A stretch of 64,000 nt of DNA from Streptomyces zhihengii. GTDB lineage: Bacteria > Actinomycetota > Actinomycetes > Streptomycetales > Streptomycetaceae. The notes beneath the pieces are model-generated. The model saw only the letters and a program-made list of their open reading frames with translations. It had not been told where the DNA came from and did no database searches. Positions 22,402-31,211 of this stretch are shown one piece after another. Within the stretch, counting starts at the first letter, position 1. Every line of letters starts with the position of its first letter. The position numbers and the translations under genes were made by a program. The stretch spans positions 6,417,501 to 6,481,500 of the forward strand of contig NZ_JAFEJA010000001.1 of the NCBI RefSeq assembly GCF_016919245.1, written 5' to 3'.

Positions 22402-24441
22402 GTGACGGATCAGGCGCTGGACTCGGACGGCCCCGACCGGGCGGTGGGCGTCCGGACCGGCGCCGGTGACCGTTTCTTCGGCAGGCACCGCGAACTCAGG
22501 TCGCTCCACGACGACATCGGGCACGCCGGCCTCGACACCCTCGCGGGCCGCAGGGCCGCCCGGGCCCGGGTCCTGCTGATCGCGGGCCGGCCCGGATCGG
22601 GGCGTACCGCCCTCGCGGAGGAGCTCGCCCGCACGCTCGCCGACCGCTACCCGGACGGTGTGCTGCGGGTGCGCCTGACCGAGCCGGGCGGGCGGCCCGT
22701 CCCCCTGGAGGAGGCGGCCGGCTCGCTGCTGCGCGCCATGGGGGCGACCGCGCCCCCAGGAGCGGACGAGGACGAGCTCACCGAGTGTGTGCGCGAGGCC
22801 CTCGCCGTCCGCCGGGTGCTGCTGCTCGTCGACGACGCCCGCGACGCCGAACACGTCGACCCGCTGATCCCCGACAACCCCGACGCCCTCGTGGTCGCCG
22901 TCGCCGAGGGGCCGCTCACCGGCATCCCGGGTGTCCGGCCCTGCACGCTCGGCGGCATGGACGCCAAGTCCGCCATCGAGCTGCTCACCTGCTACACGGG
23001 CGAGGTCCGCATCACCGTCGACCCGCAGGCGGCCGAGGCGGTCGCCGAGGAGTGCGGAGGCCAGCCCGCCGCGCTGGTGCTGCTCGGCGGCTGGCTGGCG
23101 GCCCGGCCCTCCTCCTCGGTCGCCGACGCCGCCCGCCGGCTGCGCGCGCTCCCCGACGACGGCGAGCTGCCGAGCGGCGGCCGGCCGCTGGCCCGGGCGT
23201 TCCGGCTGGTGTACGAGTCCCTGCCGGCGACCGCGGCCCGGACGCTGCGGCTGCTCGCCCTCGCACCGGCCGGCCGGGCCGACGCGCACACAGCGTCCGC
23301 GCTGGCCGGCTGCTCGGTCTCGGCGGCGCAGACCACGCTCGAATCGCTGGCCGCCCTCGGTCTGCTGCGGCGCGCGGAGGACGTCTTCGAGGTCCCGGGC
23401 TGCCTCGCCGGGCTGCTCAGGGCCCTGCTGGACACGGCCGACCGCCCCTCCGAGGTGCAGCTCGCGCGGGCCCGGATGCTGGAGCGCACCGTCCGCAGGC
23501 TCCAGGCGTGCCGGGCGGTCACCGAGCCGGACGGCAGCCCGGCACGCCGCAAGCTCGCCGCGCTGCCGCGGGCGCTGCGCTTCGTGTCGGTGGCCGAGGC
23601 GGACGCCTGGCTCGACGCCCGGCGGGAGGTGCTGCTCGCCTCCGCGCGGGTCGCCGTCGACGACGGGGAGCTGGACACGCTGGCCAGGCGGCTGGTGGCC
23701 GGTCTCGTGCGGGCGCTGGCGGCGCACCGCGGCACCGACGCGGCCGCCGCCGACCTCTACGGACTGCACCGGCTGGTGCTCGACGTCGCGCAGCGGCGCG
23801 GTCTGCACCGCGAGCGGGCCGCCGCCCTGCTGAACCTCGCCGACCTGGACGCCGGGCACGGCCGCACCGAGGACGCGCTGGCCCGCTACCGCGAGGCGCT
23901 GGACGCCGGACGGCTGGCGAAGGACGCCTACGCGACGGGCCGTGCGATGGAATCCGTCGGGGGCGCCTACCAGGAGCTGGGGGACTGGCAGCGGGCCGCC
24001 GACTGGTACGGCCGGGCCCTCGCGCAGCGCCAGACCCGCGGCGAGCGGGCCGACGAGGCGCGGCTGTACGGGCGCCTCGGCACCGCGCACACCTACGCCG
24101 GGCGCTACGGGGAGGCGCTGCGGAGCTGGCGGGCCGCGGTGGCCGGGCACCGCAGGCTCGGCGACGTGCCCGCCCAGGCGCGGGCGCTGAGCGAGGTGGC
24201 CCGGGTGCAGGAGTACGCGGGCCGACCGGAGGAGTCGCTGCGCACCTGCCGGGAGGCCGTGGAGTGGGCGCGGCAGGCCGGTGACAGGCGCCTCCAGGCC
24301 GCGCTCCAGCTCCGGCTGGCGGACACGCTGGAGCGGCTGTCGGACCCCGCCGCTGCGCAACTGCACCGTCACGCTGCGGAAAGGCTCCTTGGAGAGGAGG
24401 GTTCCGCCTACGAAATCCGCAGTGGTTCCGAAGAAGATTGA
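22402..24441 (+). CDS. P-loop (NB-ARC-like) ATPase with TPR repeats
   Basis: This is a 679-residue signalling-type protein. After a short N-terminus comes FFGRHRELRSL, then a Walker A-like loop GRPGSGRT at residues 62-69 and a Walker B-like VLLLVDDARD. A winged-helix-like middle and at least four tetratricopeptide repeats follow (for example GRTEDALARYREALDAGRLA). The loop has Arg68 where Lys is expected, so nucleotide hydrolysis may be weak or absent. There is no DNA-binding domain, unlike SARP or AfsR regulators with a similar core. The GTG start has GGAG about nine bases upstream. The function is unknown; it sits between the NUDIX gene and ald. Confidence 0.82.
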   Translation: MTDQALDSDGPDRAVGVRTGAGDRFFGRHRELRSLHDDIGHAGLDTLAGRRAARARVLLIAGRPGSGRTALAEELARTLADRYPDGVLRVRLTEPGGRPVPLEEAAGSLLRAMGATAPPGADEDELTECVREALAVRRVLLLVDDARDAEHVDPLIPDNPDALVVAVAEGPLTGIPGVRPCTLGGMDAKSAIELLTCYTGEVRITVDPQAAEAVAEECGGQPAALVLLGGWLAARPSSSVADAARRLRALPDDGELPSGGRPLARAFRLVYESLPATAARTLRLLALAPAGRADAHTASALAGCSVSAAQTTLESLAALGLLRRAEDVFEVPGCLAGLLRALLDTADRPSEVQLARARMLERTVRRLQACRAVTEPDGSPARRKLAALPRALRFVSVAEADAWLDARREVLLASARVAVDDGELDTLARRLVAGLVRALAAHRGTDAAAADLYGLHRLVLDVAQRRGLHRERAAALLNLADLDAGHGRTEDALARYREALDAGRLAKDAYATGRAMESVGGAYQELGDWQRAADWYGRALAQRQTRGERADEARLYGRLGTAHTYAGRYGEALRSWRAAVAGHRRLGDVPAQARALSEVARVQEYAGRPEESLRTCREAVEWARQAGDRRLQAALQLRLADTLERLSDPAAAQLHRHAAERLLGEEGSAYEIRSGSEED

Positions 24442-24454
24442 TGCTTTGTAAGGC

Positions 24455-24482
24455 TAGACAGCGGGAAGTCCTTCATTAGACT
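24455..24482 (+). promoter_or_regulatory. Probable housekeeping promoter for ald
   Basis: TAGACA (24455-24460) and TAGACT (24477-24482) are separated by 16 bases, close to the streptomycete HrdB pattern TTGACR-N16-18-TAGRRT. The transcript would start near 24489, leaving about 98 bases of leader before ald. No hairpin or switch is obvious in that leader. Confidence 0.55.
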
Positions 24483-24586
24483 GGTTGATGCCGGGCCTTC
24501 ACATGGTGTGTCCCGGTGTGCCCGGTGAGGCTGGGTATCTATGGCATTGACCGCTTTTTCCCTCTGAGTCAAGGACCGTGATCGAC

Positions 24587-25702
24587 GTGAAGGTCGGCAT
24601 CCCCCGCGAGGTCAAGAACAACGAGTTCCGGGTGGCCATCACCCCCGCCGGCGTGCACGAGCTCGTGCGACACGGCCACCAGGTCGTCATCGAGCGGAAC
24701 GCGGGCGTCGGTTCCTCGATCACCGACGAGGAGTTCGTCGCGGCGGGGGCGCAGATCCTCCCCACCGCCGACGAGGTCTGGGCCGCCGCCGACCTGCTGC
24801 TGAAGGTCAAGGAGCCCATCGCCGAGGAGTACCACCGCCTCCGCAAGGACCAGACCCTCTTCACCTACCTGCACCTGGCCGCCTCCCGCGAGTGCACCGA
24901 CGCCCTGCTGGAGTCCGGCACCACCGCCATCGCCTACGAGACGGTCGAGACGGCGAACCGCGCGCTGCCGCTGCTCGCCCCGATGTCCGAGGTCGCGGGC
25001 CGGCTGGCCCCCCAGGTCGGCGCCTACCACCTGATGCGCTCGGCCGGCGGCCGCGGCGTGCTCCCCGGCGGCGTCCCCGGCACCCAGGCCGGCCGGGCCG
25101 TCGTCATCGGCGGCGGCGTCTCCGGCTGGAACGCCACCCAGATCGCCGTCGGCATGGGCTTCCACGTGACCCTGCTCGACAAGGACATCAACAAGCTGCG
25201 CGAGGCCGACAGGATCTTCGGCACCAAGGTGCAGACGATCGTGTCCAACGCCTTCGAACTGGAGAAGGCCGTCGTCGAGGCCGACCTCGTCATCGGCGCC
25301 GTGCTGATCCCCGGAGCCAAGGCGCCGAAGCTGGTCACCAACGAGCTCGTCGCCAGGATGAAGCCCGGAAGTGTCCTTGTCGACATTGCGATCGACCAGG
25401 GCGGCTGCTTCGAGGACTCCCGTCCGACCACCCACGCCGACCCGACCTTCCCGGTCCACGGCTCGGTCTTCTACTGCGTCGCCAACATGCCCGGCGCGGT
25501 GCCCCACACCTCCACCTACGCGCTCACCAACGCCACGCTGCCCTACATCGTGTCGCTGGCGAACAACGGCTGGGCCGAGGCCCTGCGCCGCGACACCGCG
25601 CTGGCCAAGGGTCTCAACACCCATGACGGCAAGGTGGTTTACAAGGAGGTCGCGGAGGCCCACGGCCTGGAGAGCGTCGAGCTGAGCGCGCTTCTCGGCT
25701 GA
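24587..25702 (+). CDS. ald: Alanine dehydrogenase
   Basis: Ald interconverts L-alanine and pyruvate plus ammonia using NAD, linking amino-acid and carbon metabolism. The 371-residue protein matches the family length and begins [20 protein letters not shown]. The Rossmann nucleotide-binding loop [11 protein letters not shown] is central, and the substrate region YLHLAAS and the [14 protein letters not shown] block are present. The GTG at 24587 (AAGGA 11 bases upstream) matches the family start; GTG 24578 would be too close to the ribosome binding site. A strong terminator follows. Confidence 0.95.
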   Translation: MKVGIPREVKNNEFRVAITPAGVHELVRHGHQVVIERNAGVGSSITDEEFVAAGAQILPTADEVWAAADLLLKVKEPIAEEYHRLRKDQTLFTYLHLAASRECTDALLESGTTAIAYETVETANRALPLLAPMSEVAGRLAPQVGAYHLMRSAGGRGVLPGGVPGTQAGRAVVIGGGVSGWNATQIAVGMGFHVTLLDKDINKLREADRIFGTKVQTIVSNAFELEKAVVEADLVIGAVLIPGAKAPKLVTNELVARMKPGSVLVDIAIDQGGCFEDSRPTTHADPTFPVHGSVFYCVANMPGAVPHTSTYALTNATLPYIVSLANNGWAEALRRDTALAKGLNTHDGKVVYKEVAEAHGLESVELSALLG

Positions 25703-25727
25703 CGGTCAACCGACGTCGTCAACATCA

Positions 25728-25770
25728 CGTGTCCGGCCGGACCTTGGTCAGCAAGGTCCGGCCGGACACG
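25728..25770 (+). terminator. Strong terminator after ald
   Basis: A perfect 19-bp stem (25728-25746 with 25752-25770) closes a 5-base loop. TTTG follows, giving a nearly canonical intrinsic terminator 26 bases past the ald stop codon. Confidence 0.9.
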
Positions 25771-26039
25771 TTTGTCCCTGCTCGGGACGGAGGTTCAACT
25801 CGCCTCGAACGTAACCCTTTAGCCGTTTCGCCCACCCCTGAAACCTGTCGGCGGGAGCACAGGGAACGGGTCGCGCGCCCTTGACAGCGGGGTGTTCGAT
25901 TGCCGACACATCGGGCCGGGTCCGGCGGATTGTGTTGCTGCGGAGCGGTGACACGCCATAGAGTCGCCAACCGTCGGCATGGTGCCACGCTGACCTATCG
26001 ATAAGTTTCCTGGTCCCGTCCAAGGAGGTAAGACGACTT
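25771..26039 (+). promoter_or_regulatory. Upstream region and probable promoter of the parA-like gene
   Basis: TTGCTG (25935-25940) and TAGAGT (25959-25964) are 18 bases apart, and the -10 matches the streptomycete consensus well, so transcription probably starts near 25971. AAGGAGGT at 26022-26029 is a near-perfect ribosome binding site ten bases before the GTG at 26040. No gene is seen in the region. Confidence 0.55.
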
Positions 26040-27215
26040 GTGAATGAGTCGACATTTACTCCCGGGGGTGGTCAACCAGGAACGGCTGCGGGCCAGGACC
26101 CGTCGCCCGGTTTCGAGGCTGTCGGCTCCGTCGCTGTCCGCCCCTTCGTGACGCACCAGCACACGACGCACATGACGACACCCCACACGATGAAGACGAT
26201 GGACGGCCAACACGTGAACGCCATGGCCGGCAACGAGAGTGGCCGAGAGTCCACCCACTTCGCCGCCTACGAGGAAGTCCCCGAAGGGCACTTCTACGAC
26301 CCCGACGCCGAGTATGAGCCCGACCCCGAGTACGCGGCCACCCTCGCGCCCGACGCCGCGCGTCAGCGCCGCGAGCGGATCGGCCCCACCGGACGTCCCC
26401 TGCCGTACTTCCCGATTCCGGGCCCGCTGACCGACCACGGTCCCGCCAAGATCATCGCGATGTGCAACCAGAAGGGCGGCGTCGGCAAGACCACGTCGAC
26501 CATCAACCTGGGCGCCGCGCTCGCCGAGTACGGCCGCCGGGTGCTGCTCGTCGACTTCGACCCGCAGGGCGCCCTGTCCGTGGGCCTCGGCGTGAACCCG
26601 ATGGAGCTGGACCTCACCGTCTACAACCTCCTGATGGAGCGCGGCATGTCCGCGGACGAGGTCCTGCTCAAGACGGCCGTGCCCAACATGGACCTGCTGC
26701 CGAGCAACATCGACCTCTCCGCGGCCGAGGTGCAGCTCGTCAGCGAGGTCGCGCGCGAGTCCACGCTCCAGCGGGCGCTGAAGCCGCTGATGTCCGACTA
26801 CGACTACATCGTGATCGACTGTCAGCCCTCGCTCGGCCTGCTCACGGTCAACGCGCTGACCGCGGCGCACAAGGTCATCGTGCCGCTGGAGTGCGAGTTC
26901 TTCGCCCTGCGCGGAGTGGCGCTGCTGACCGAGACCATCGAGAAGGTCCAGGAGCGGCTCAACCCCGACCTGGAGCTCGACGGCATCCTCGCCACGATGT
27001 ACGACTCCCGCACGGTGCACAGCCGCGAGGTGCTGGCGCGGGTCGTCGAGGCGTTCGACGACCACGTCTACCACACGGTCATCGGCCGGACGGTCCGCTT
27101 CCCGGAGACCACGGTCGCCGGTGAGCCCATCACCACCTACGCGTCCAACTCCGTCGGCGCCGCCGCCTACCGCCAGCTCGCCAGGGAGGTGCTCGCCCGG
27201 TGTCACGCCGAGTGA
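26040..27215 (+). CDS. ParA-family chromosome-partitioning ATPase (second ParA-like protein)
   Basis: This is a Walker-type ATPase of the ParA/Soj/MinD superfamily, 391 residues. The deviant Walker A KGGVGKTT starts at residue 145 and is followed by LLVDFDPQG and the Walker B-like YIVIDCQPSLG. It has an unusual N-terminal extension of about 140 residues, histidine/threonine-rich and then acidic. The AAGGAGGT at 26022 supports the far upstream GTG start, so the extension is probably real. It leads a run with a possible RHH gene, scpA and scpB. From memory, the canonical parAB lies near the origin in Streptomyces, so this would be an extra homologue with a role probably linked to condensin. Confidence 0.9.
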   Translation: MNESTFTPGGGQPGTAAGQDPSPGFEAVGSVAVRPFVTHQHTTHMTTPHTMKTMDGQHVNAMAGNESGRESTHFAAYEEVPEGHFYDPDAEYEPDPEYAATLAPDAARQRRERIGPTGRPLPYFPIPGPLTDHGPAKIIAMCNQKGGVGKTTSTINLGAALAEYGRRVLLVDFDPQGALSVGLGVNPMELDLTVYNLLMERGMSADEVLLKTAVPNMDLLPSNIDLSAAEVQLVSEVARESTLQRALKPLMSDYDYIVIDCQPSLGLLTVNALTAAHKVIVPLECEFFALRGVALLTETIEKVQERLNPDLELDGILATMYDSRTVHSREVLARVVEAFDDHVYHTVIGRTVRFPETTVAGEPITTYASNSVGAAAYRQLAREVLARCHAE

Positions 27216-27751
27216 GTCTGCCCGGTGCCGACGAGCTGTTCCGCACGACCGGGGGCACGGCGCTGCAGGCGTCGTCCCCGCGCAAGCAGTCCGGCGGCGA
27301 GCCGCGGGTGCCGGCACCGGCGGGCGAGAGCGACCCGGCGGCGGAGGGCGGCTCCGGCGCGAACGCGCGCTCGCAGGAGCACGCGGCGGCCGCCGGCCCC
27401 GAGGCGCCCGGCGAGGAGCGCGGGCGCGGCCAGGAGGCCGCGGACGCCCCGGGGGCGAAGGCACGCCGTGCGCCCGGTACGGAGGCGCCGGCGGGCGGCG
27501 CCGCGAGGCGGCGCGGCCGGGGCGCCAACCGGCGGCCGAGCGGCCGGGAGCGGCACGACGAGAAGATCACGGTCTACGTCTCCGCCGAGGAGCTGATGGA
27601 CCTGGAGCACGCGCGCCTGGTGCTGCGCGGCGAGCACGGACTGGCCGTCGACCGCGGGCGCATCGTCCGCGAGGCGGTCGCGGTGGTGCTGGCCGACCTG
27701 GAGCAGCGCGGCGACGCGAGCATCCTGGTGCGCCGCCTGCGGGGCCGCTGA
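27200..27751 (+). CDS. Basic protein with a possible ribbon-helix-helix C-terminus, next to the parA-like gene
   Basis: This is a 183-residue protein. Residues 1 to about 115 are disordered and rich in Gly/Ala/Pro/Arg with a basic ARRRGRGANRRPSGRER stretch. The end reads EKITVYVSAEELMDLE, then DRGRIVREAVAVVLADL, which resembles the beta-strand/two-helix pattern of ribbon-helix-helix DNA-binding proteins. That fold is my inference, not a family I recognise. GTG 27200 has GGGAGGT about nine bases upstream; GTG 27212 would give an exact four-base overlap with the previous stop codon. It could be the DNA-binding partner of the ParA-like ATPase. Confidence 0.75.
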   Translation: MSRRVSLPGADELFRTTGGTALQASSPRKQSGGEPRVPAPAGESDPAAEGGSGANARSQEHAAAAGPEAPGEERGRGQEAADAPGAKARRAPGTEAPAGGAARRRGRGANRRPSGRERHDEKITVYVSAEELMDLEHARLVLRGEHGLAVDRGRIVREAVAVVLADLEQRGDASILVRRLRGR

Positions 27752-27804
27752 CGCGGTAGCCTGCGGGCCTGCCCACCTGCGCCGTTCCCCGCCCCTGGAC
27801 CACG

Positions 27805-29229
27805 ATGCCCCCGACCGACGAAACGTCCCGCCCGGCCCGCCGCCGCGCACTGGGCCGGGGCCCGGGGGTCCCGGCCGCGCCGGGACCGGAGGGGCATGGC
27901 GCCGCGGCGGCGCCCGCCCCGGAGGCCGAGGCGGCCCCCGTGCCCGAAGCCGTCGCCACGCCCGCCACGTCCGCACCGGAGGCGCCGCCCGCGTCTGTGG
28001 GCGTGGGCGTGCCGGAAGCGGCTCCTGAGCCCGGCGTCCACGGTTCCGTGACCACGCCCGCGCCGGAGGCGGCCCCCGCCCCGGAGGCGTCCACCCCCGT
28101 GCCCGCGGCCCGGGAAGCGCCTGCCCCGGAGACGGAGGCGGGCCCGGTGCCGGAGGCCGAGGCGCCTCCCCTGCCCGAAGCCGTCGCCACGCCCGCGCCG
28201 CCCGCGTCTGTGGGCGTCGGCGTGCCGGAAGCAGCTCCTGAGCCCGGCGTCCACGATTCCGTGACCACGCCCGCGCCGGAGGCGGCCCCCGCCCCGGAGG
28301 CGACCACCCCCGTGCCCGCGGCCCGGGAAGCGCCTGCCCCGGAGACGGAGGCGGGCCTAGTGTCGGAGGCCGAGGCGCCTCCCGTGCCCGAAGCCGTCGC
28401 CACGCCCGTGCCGGAGGCGGCCCCCGCGCCCGGGGAGGGGCGGTTCACGGTGCGGTTGGCGAACTTCGAGGGGCCGTTCGATCTGCTGCTGCAGCTCATC
28501 GCCAAGCACAAGATGGACGTCACCGAGGTCGCCCTCTCCAAGGTCACCGACGAGTTCATGGCGCACATCCGGTCCATGGGCGCCGACTGGGACCTCGACC
28601 AGACGACCGAGTTCCTCGTCGTCGCCGCCACGCTGCTCGATCTCAAGGCCGCGCGGCTGCTCCCGGCCGCCGAGGTGGAGGACGAGGCCGACCTCGCGCT
28701 GCTCGAGGCGCGGGACCTGCTGTTCGCCCGGCTGCTCCAGTACCGCGCCTACAAGCGGATCGCGGAGATCTTCGAGGGGCGGCTCGACGACGAGGCGCGG
28801 CGCTTCCCGCGGACCGTCGGGCTCGAACCGCACCACGCGGACCTGCTCCCCGACGTCGTGATCAGCATCGGCGCGGAGGGCTTCGCCCGGCTCGCGGTGA
28901 AGGCGATGCAGCCGAAGCCCCGGCCCCAGGTGTACGTCGACCACATCCACGCCCCGCTGGTCAGTGTCCGGGAGCAGGCCGAGGTGGTCGTCGCGCTGCT
29001 CAGGGAGCGCGGCACCGCCAGCTTCCGGGAGCTGACCGAGGGCGTGGACGACACCCTGACCGTCGTCGCGCGCTTCCTGGCCCTGCTGGAGCTGTACCGG
29101 GAGAAGGTCCTCGTGCTGGAGCAGCCCGAGGCGCTCGGGGAGCTCACCGTCACCTGGGCCGCCGGGGACGGGGCCGCCGGCGTGACGGTCACCGACGAGT
29201 TCGACCAGGTCGTGGAGGAGAAGGAGTGA
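27805..29229 (+). CDS. scpA: Segregation and condensation protein A
   Basis: ScpA is the kleisin subunit that bridges the SMC heads in the SMC-ScpAB condensin. The kleisin domain starts near residue 213 with RFTVRLANFEGPFDLLLQLI and includes the family LDLKAARLLP and FARLLQYRAYK segments. In front lies an unusual tract of about 210 residues rich in Pro, Ala and Glu and built from internal repeats, which doubles the length to 474 residues. The start at 27805 opens this tract; an internal start near the kleisin domain would lose it, but the tract stays open in frame. The stop overlaps scpB (GTGA). Confidence 0.92.
   Translation: MPPTDETSRPARRRALGRGPGVPAAPGPEGHGAAAAPAPEAEAAPVPEAVATPATSAPEAPPASVGVGVPEAAPEPGVHGSVTTPAPEAAPAPEASTPVPAAREAPAPETEAGPVPEAEAPPLPEAVATPAPPASVGVGVPEAAPEPGVHDSVTTPAPEAAPAPEATTPVPAAREAPAPETEAGLVSEAEAPPVPEAVATPVPEAAPAPGEGRFTVRLANFEGPFDLLLQLIAKHKMDVTEVALSKVTDEFMAHIRSMGADWDLDQTTEFLVVAATLLDLKAARLLPAAEVEDEADLALLEARDLLFARLLQYRAYKRIAEIFEGRLDDEARRFPRTVGLEPHHADLLPDVVISIGAEGFARLAVKAMQPKPRPQVYVDHIHAPLVSVREQAEVVVALLRERGTASFRELTEGVDDTLTVVARFLALLELYREKVLVLEQPEALGELTVTWAAGDGAAGVTVTDEFDQVVEEKE
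27923..28430 (+). repeat. In-frame repeats in the 5' part of scpA
   Basis: The segment TGCCCGAAGCCGTCGCCACG recurs at 27941, 28172 and 28385, with periods of 231 and 213 bases (77 and 71 codons). Each unit encodes a PEAVATP...GVGVPEAAPEPGVH...EAPAPETEAG pattern. The 18-base difference between units is a multiple of three, so the frame is kept. Confidence 0.88.
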
Positions 29230-29840
29230 GCGAGCTCAAGCCCGCCCTGGAGGCGGTCCTCATGGTCGTCGACGAGCCCGCCACCGAGGAGCACCTCGCC
29301 AAGGTGCTGGAGGTCCCGCGCCGGGCGGTCGCCGACGCGCTGCGGGAGCTCGCGGACGAGTACACCGTCCAGGGCCGCGGATTCGAGCTGCGGCTCGTCG
29401 CGGGCGGCTGGCGGTTCTACAGCCGTCCCGCGCACGCCGCGGCCGTGGAGCGCTTCGTCCTCGACGGGCAGCACGCCCGGCTCACGCAGGCCGCCCTGGA
29501 GACCCTCGCGGTCGTCGCGTACCGCCAGCCCGTCAGCCGGTCGAGGGTGTCGGCGGTGCGCGGAGTGAACTGCGACGGGGTCATGCGCACCCTGCTCCAG
29601 AGGGGTCTGGTCGGGGAGGCGGGCACGGAACCCGAAACAGGTGCGATCCTGTACAGGACGACGAACTACTTCCTGGAGCGGATGGGCCTGCGCGGCCTGG
29701 ACGAACTCCCGGAGCTCGCGCCCTTCCTCCCCGAGGCGGACGCGATCGAGGCGGAGACGCAGGAAGGGCTCCCGTCGTTCGACCCGGACGCACCGGAGGC
29801 GCCGGGCCGTGAGGACGCAGACGACAAGACGGACATTTGA
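29226..29840 (+). CDS. scpB: Segregation and condensation protein B
   Basis: ScpB dimerises through tandem winged-helix domains and binds ScpA in the condensin complex. The 204-residue protein shows the family pattern LKPALEAVLMVVDEPAT, FELRLVAGGWRFYSRP and TLAVVAYRQPVSRSRVSAVRG. The GTG start overlaps the scpA stop codon by four bases, and the stop overlaps the ATG of the pseudouridine synthase gene (TGATG). The scpA-scpB-rluB order is widespread in bacteria. Confidence 0.93.
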   Translation: MSELKPALEAVLMVVDEPATEEHLAKVLEVPRRAVADALRELADEYTVQGRGFELRLVAGGWRFYSRPAHAAAVERFVLDGQHARLTQAALETLAVVAYRQPVSRSRVSAVRGVNCDGVMRTLLQRGLVGEAGTEPETGAILYRTTNYFLERMGLRGLDELPELAPFLPEADAIEAETQEGLPSFDPDAPEAPGREDADDKTDI

Positions 29841-31027
29841 TGCGAAGCAGCAGCGGCAGGAACAGCAGCGGAAACAACGGCGGGAGCCGTGGTGGCAACA
29901 GCGGCGGCCGCGGCAGCAGCGGTGGCGGCCAGCGCGGCGGCCAGGGTGGCGGTGGCGGCGGCCAGCGCGGCGGCAGCGGCGGCGGGCGCGGCAACTACCG
30001 GGGCGCGGGCAACGGCCGCGACGACCGGCAGGGCCAGGGCCAGGGCGGCCGGCCCCGCAACCCCCGCCCCGAGGAGCGCCGCTACGACGTCGGGATGCCC
30101 TCCGACGGCCCCGACGGCCCCAGGAAGGGCCGCGGCGGCGCGGCCCGCGGCGGCGCCAAGGGCGGCCCCCGCCAGTCGCCGCAGCGCGGCGGCGGACGCA
30201 CCGCGCCCGCCCGCTCGCGCGAGTACGACGCCCGCGCCGAGCAGCGCAACCGGGAGCGGTACGAGAACAGACCGGAGATCAAGACCCCCAAGACGTTCGG
30301 CGAGGAGGAGGGCGAGCGGCTGCAGAAGGTGCTGGCCCGGGCCGGCATGGGCTCGCGCCGCGCGTGCGAGGAGCTGATCGAGGCGGGCCGCGTCGAGGTC
30401 AACGGTTCGATCGTGATCGAGCAGGGTGTCCGGGTGGACCCGGAGAAGGACGAGATCAAGGTCGACGGGCTGACCGTCGCGACCCAGTCCTACCTGTTCT
30501 TCGCGCTGAACAAGCCCGCCGGTGTCGTCTCCACCATGGAGGACCCGGACGGGCGCCAGTGCCTCGGCGACTACGTCACCAACCGCGAGACCCGGCTCTT
30601 CCACGTCGGGCGGCTGGACACCGAGACCGAGGGCATCATCCTGCTCACCAACCACGGTGAACTGGCCCACCGCCTCACCCACCCCAAGTACGGCGTGAAG
30701 AAGACGTACCTGGCCGCCATCCAGGGCCCCCTGCCGCGCGAGGTGGGCAAGCGCCTCAAGGACGGCATCCAGCTGGAGGACGGCTACGCGCGCGCCGACC
30801 ACTTCCGGGTCGTCGAGCAGACCGGCAAGAACTACCTGGTCGAGGTGGTCCTCCACGAGGGCCGCAAGCACATCGTGCGCCGGATGCTCGCCGAGGCGGG
30901 CTTCCCCGTCGACAAGCTGGTGCGCACCGCGTTCGGCCCGATCTCGCTCGGGGACCAGAAGTCCGGCTGGCTGCGCCGGCTGACCAACACCGAGGTCGGC
31001 ATGCTGATGAAGGAGGTCGGTCTCTAG
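29840..31027 (+). CDS. rluB: 23S rRNA pseudouridine synthase, RluB/RsuA family, with RGG-rich N-terminus
   Basis: This is a probable pseudouridine synthase modifying large-subunit rRNA, 395 residues. Residues 1 to about 140 are a Gly/Arg/Ser/Gln-rich tract of RGG, GGQR and GGGG units. An S4 domain follows (RLQKVLARAGMGSRRACEEL, about 158-178), then the catalytic domain with GRLDTETEG, where Asp260 is the expected nucleophile. The basic tract is not part of the core family and may add RNA affinity, an inference. The start overlaps the scpB stop. A terminator follows. Confidence 0.92.
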   Translation: MRSSSGRNSSGNNGGSRGGNSGGRGSSGGGQRGGQGGGGGGQRGGSGGGRGNYRGAGNGRDDRQGQGQGGRPRNPRPEERRYDVGMPSDGPDGPRKGRGGAARGGAKGGPRQSPQRGGGRTAPARSREYDARAEQRNRERYENRPEIKTPKTFGEEEGERLQKVLARAGMGSRRACEELIEAGRVEVNGSIVIEQGVRVDPEKDEIKVDGLTVATQSYLFFALNKPAGVVSTMEDPDGRQCLGDYVTNRETRLFHVGRLDTETEGIILLTNHGELAHRLTHPKYGVKKTYLAAIQGPLPREVGKRLKDGIQLEDGYARADHFRVVEQTGKNYLVEVVLHEGRKHIVRRMLAEAGFPVDKLVRTAFGPISLGDQKSGWLRRLTNTEVGMLMKEVGL

Positions 31028-31051
31028 GACCGGCCCCGCCCCGCCGCACAC

Positions 31052-31085
31052 GAGGAGCCCGCGACCGCCAGGTCGCGGGCTCCTC
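31052..31085 (+). terminator. Terminator after the scpA-scpB-rluB unit
   Basis: A perfect 15-bp stem (31052-31066 with 31071-31085) closes a GCCA loop 25 bases past the rluB-family stop codon. It separates this unit from the NAD-salvage operon. Confidence 0.85.
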
Positions 31086-31178
31086 CGCGTGCGGCCCCTG
31101 CCCGGGTCCGGGCCCCCGCCTCCGCACGCGCCGCCGGTTCCCGGTCCGGAAAACCCTTGTGGCGGAGCGCCGGAAGCA

Positions 31179-31201
31179 TTTATGGTCACTATGACCATTA
31201 A
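31179..31201 (+). promoter_or_regulatory. Palindromic operator upstream of pnuC, probable NrtR site
   Basis: ATGGTCA-CTA-TGACCAT (31182-31198) is a perfect 7-3-7 palindrome, extended to 31179-31201 with one mismatched pair. It lies just before the pnuC ribosome binding site AGGAGG (31201-31206). Because the operon encodes its own NrtR-type regulator, this is the obvious NrtR operator candidate; I cannot compare it with a curated motif here. Confidence 0.7.
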
Positions 31202-31211
31202 GGAGGTCGGT

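Noticed and set aside
25881..25886. Perfect TTGACA as a parA promoter -35
   Set aside because: No acceptable -10 follows at 16-19 bases; TTGCTG-N18-TAGAGT just downstream is better.
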